Under the pieces are notes generated by a model. It did not search any database, was not told the origin of the DNA, and saw only the letters and a list, made by a program, of their open reading frames with translations. A DNA stretch of 64,000 nt, taken from NCBI GenBank assembly GCA_008086245.1, contig VSIX01000033.1:60285-124284 (forward strand), written 5' to 3'. Every line of letters starts with the position of its first letter. The stretch's first letter is position 1. The stretch comes from Candidatus Mcinerneyibacterium aminivorans (GTDB lineage: Bacteria; Macinerneyibacteriota; Macinerneyibacteria; Macinerneyibacteriales; Macinerneyibacteriaceae). Both the position numbers and the translations under genes were made by a program. Shown piece by piece: positions 61,901-64,000 of the stretch.

Positions 61901-64000
61901 TATATTCCTCCAGCGTTTTCTCTTCAACCAAAATTGGTCTTCCTTTATTTGAAATGTTTTGGGTATCTACAATTCCATCTTCTGCAAGTGTATCAACAAT
62001 TCTTGCAGCTCTATTATAGCCAATACTTAACTTTCTCTGCAAATAGGAAATTGAAACATAATCCTTTCCATTGACCAGATTGTTATATACGATTCTTAAA
62101 ACTTCTGAATATAACTCATCTTTATCATCCATTTCAACTGTTATTTCTTTTTCACGTTCAAATACTTCCTGAAAATTATCTTCTTCAACTTTTATATTCT
62201 TTAAATAATCGACAGTTTCTCTAATTTCATCTACCGTAACCAGAGCTCCCTGACCTCTAATTAATTCACCATCAATAGATCTATAAAGGAAATCACCCTT
62301 TCCTAGCAAATTTTCAGCTCCGGAATCATCTAATATGATTCTTGAGTTGTTTTTCGTAGCTGTTTTATATGCCACCCTTGATGGGAAATTTGCTTTTATG
62401 GTCCCTGTGATTATATCCACAGAGGGTCTCTGAGTAGCAAGTATTAAATGAATCCCTACAGCACGGGACATCTGAGCCAAGCGAATTATAGAATGTTCTA
62501 AATCCTGTCCTGAATTCATTATCAAATCAGCCATTTCATCTACAACAATTAATATATACGGCATATCCTCAGTATTATCTTCTTTTTCATGATAGGTCTG
62601 TATATTTCTATATCCATGTTTTGATAGTTTTTCATATCTTTTTTCCATCTCATAAAGCGCCCATTTTAGTATATTATTTGCTTCCTTAGGTTCAACAATA
62701 ACATCACTCAACAAATGCGGCAGACCATTATAATGGGGAAATTCAAGTCTTTTAGGATCTATCATTAAAAATTTAACCTGTTTGTATGTATATTTATATA
62801 GTAAGCTCGTAATAATAGCATGAATTCCTATGCTTTTACCCGAATTTGTAGCACCCGAAATTAGCAAGTGGGGCATCTGTGAAATATCCATAATTAAAGA
62901 ATCTCCATTCATAGTTTTCCCAAAAGCAACTGCTAAATTTGCCCCCGACTCCTGATACTTATCGGATTCAATTAACTCTCTTAAGGAAACAAATTGTCTA
63001 TGCTTGTTTGGAATTTCAAATCCAACGGTACCTTTATGAGGCAGTGGTGCTATAATTCTTATATTGGATTTACTTAACATCAGCGATAAATCCTTATCAA
63101 GAGAAGTGATTTTTCTTACTTTTGTTCCCTTTTTCACATCTACTTCATATAAAGAAGCCATAGGACCAACTTCTACATTAACAACTTTACCTTCAATTCC
63201 GAATTCATCAAGAGCATCCTCCAGTTTATATTTTAACTCATCCACATTTTCCCGTACATTGGCTTTTTTTAAATAGTTTAAAATTTCAAGAGGAGGGGTT
63301 AATGATTTGTACCCGTTATATTCAAAGTTTTGGGAATCATTATTGATTATCTCCGGATTTTGTTTTTGTATATTTTCACTCTTAATGGAATCTTTTTTTC
63401 TCTTTTCAGCCTGGAAATATTCTATTTGTTTTCCAACTTCTTGATTTTTTTTCTTTTTACTTTTTTTATTTCTTTTAGTAGATTTCTCTTTTCGCCTTTT
63501 TTTAAAAGAAAATACCTTCTTTAGCAAATTTTTAGAAAGATCAATTAAACCTGAAAATATTCCAGATATAAAACCTAGAATTTTAAGAAAAATATTTTTA
63601 AATAGTATATTGAATATTGAAATAATACAGATAATACTCACCAGAATTAAAATTATATATGAACCTATATTGCCGAATAATAACTGCATTTTTTCTGCAA
63701 TGAAATTTATAATTACACCGCCCCATCTGAAATTAGGATGCAGGAACACCTCGTTGAACTGAAGAATTATAGAACTCGAAAAAATTAAAGCAATAAAGGA
63801 AATCGTTTTCCTAAAATTATACTCCAGTTTGTTTAATATTAATAATATTGCATAATATATTAAAACTAGTGGAATCATTAAAGCAATATTACCAAATAAA
63901 AATAAAAAGAAATATGAAATATATGCTCCTATTATTCCAACAAAATTATGGACAGTCCCATTCAATGTACTTGATGGTGGATCCATAGAAGAATATGTAA
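61893..64000 (-). CDS. ftsK: DNA translocase FtsK/SpoIIIE (5' end outside the window)
   Basis: FtsK pumps chromosomal DNA through the closing septum. About four membrane spans lie in the first 160 residues, followed by a Lys-rich linker (about 165-215) and the motor: LLISGATNSGKSIGIHAI (Walker A), ILIVVDEMADLIM (Walker B) and LILATQRPSVDIITG. The gamma winged helix at the end has YLQRKLSIGYNRAARIVDTL. The frame stays open to the window edge; the codons before the ATG at 63986 (T-Y-S-S) continue the family's YSPxDPS motif, so that Met is internal and the first span is missing here. Confidence 0.94.
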   Translation of the reverse strand, partial: TYSSMDPPSSTLNGTVHNFVGIIGAYISYFFLFLFGNIALMIPLVLIYYAILLILNKLEYNFRKTISFIALIFSSSIILQFNEVFLHPNFRWGGVIINFIAEKMQLLFGNIGSYIILILVSIICIISIFNILFKNIFLKILGFISGIFSGLIDLSKNLLKKVFSFKKRRKEKSTKRNKKSKKKKNQEVGKQIEYFQAEKRKKDSIKSENIQKQNPEIINNDSQNFEYNGYKSLTPPLEILNYLKKANVRENVDELKYKLEDALDEFGIEGKVVNVEVGPMASLYEVDVKKGTKVRKITSLDKDLSLMLSKSNIRIIAPLPHKGTVGFEIPNKHRQFVSLRELIESDKYQESGANLAVAFGKTMNGDSLIMDISQMPHLLISGATNSGKSIGIHAIITSLLYKYTYKQVKFLMIDPKRLEFPHYNGLPHLLSDVIVEPKEANNILKWALYEMEKRYEKLSKHGYRNIQTYHEKEDNTEDMPYILIVVDEMADLIMNSGQDLEHSIIRLAQMSRAVGIHLILATQRPSVDIITGTIKANFPSRVAYKTATKNNSRIILDDSGAENLLGKGDFLYRSIDGELIRGQGALVTVDEIRETVDYLKNIKVEEDNFQEVFEREKEITVEMDDKDELYSEVLRIVYNNLVNGKDYVSISYLQRKLSIGYNRAARIVDTLAEDGIVDTQNISNKGRPILVEEKTLEEYID

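Overview
The window is very A+T-rich and gene-dense, and almost every gene belongs to a tight, often overlapping operon. It reads as chromosomal core DNA of an anaerobic bacterium with two membranes. The outer membrane is implied by LolA, two SurA-like chaperones, two small beta-barrel candidates and an LPP20-type exported protein. Anaerobic metabolism is implied by a tungsten-type aldehyde:ferredoxin oxidoreductase with its polyferredoxin and by many radical-SAM enzymes. DUF3276 (PUR domain), DUF4416, bactofilin and an SLH-domain lipoprotein together suggest a spirochaete-like or candidate-phylum lineage. That placement is an inference; no rRNA gene is present. I saw no insertion sequence, prophage, CRISPR array, tRNA or rRNA.

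Layout, left to right (minus strand unless noted). 61-1517 (+): TPR protein and a BON-like protein. 1519-4747: two SurA-like chaperones, rqcP, rsmA. 4819-7349: beta-barrel candidate, miaA, purC. 7510-16028: a long unit with pspC, prc, an OsmC protein, ogt, coaX, bactofilin plus M23 peptidase, then umuD, an SRAP protein, umuC and a sirtuin. 16383-20775: DUF2225, adenine deaminase, HIT protein, class II aldolase and a barrel candidate, ended by a clear hairpin. 20936-24140 (+): DUF3108 protein, proS, DUF554. 24711-24142: GNAT. 24819-28636 (+): a membrane protein and a membrane-embedded spermidine-synthase-like protein.

28641-32622: short SSB, exported DUF1028/TPR protein, and AmmeMemoRadiSam proteins with N-terminal export or anchor signals. 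32741-39681: polyferredoxin, AOR and two paralogous TPR proteins with decayed ATPase domains. 39732-41257: DUF1232 and a 2-hydroxyacid dehydrogenase. 41376-45158: transketolase, DUF4416, B12-binding radical SAM. 45273-46922: pckA. 47139-49596 (+): two overlapping CNNM/CorC transporters. 49847-56776: small membrane protein, thpR, adenylate cyclase, mtnA, rsmE, mtaB, DUF3276, trpS. 56978-58925: LPP20-like protein and TPR/SLH lipoprotein with its own promoter and terminator. 58992-64000: ftsK (cut by the window edge), lolA, rimO and a pgsA-pgpA fusion.

Two global signals stand out. First, fifteen promoters follow one rule (TTGAxx-like, 16-17 bases, TATAAT-like), and in six of them the start codon lies only 6-9 bases past the -10 box with no ribosome binding site, which predicts leaderless mRNAs. 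Second, TTG start codons are common, and one gene (start near 37458) appears to begin at an ATT codon behind a perfect Shine-Dalgarno. The most system-like observations are the membrane/periplasm-directed AmmeMemoRadiSam set, the UmuD-SRAP-UmuC cassette, and the paired pseudo-ATPase TPR proteins behind AOR.
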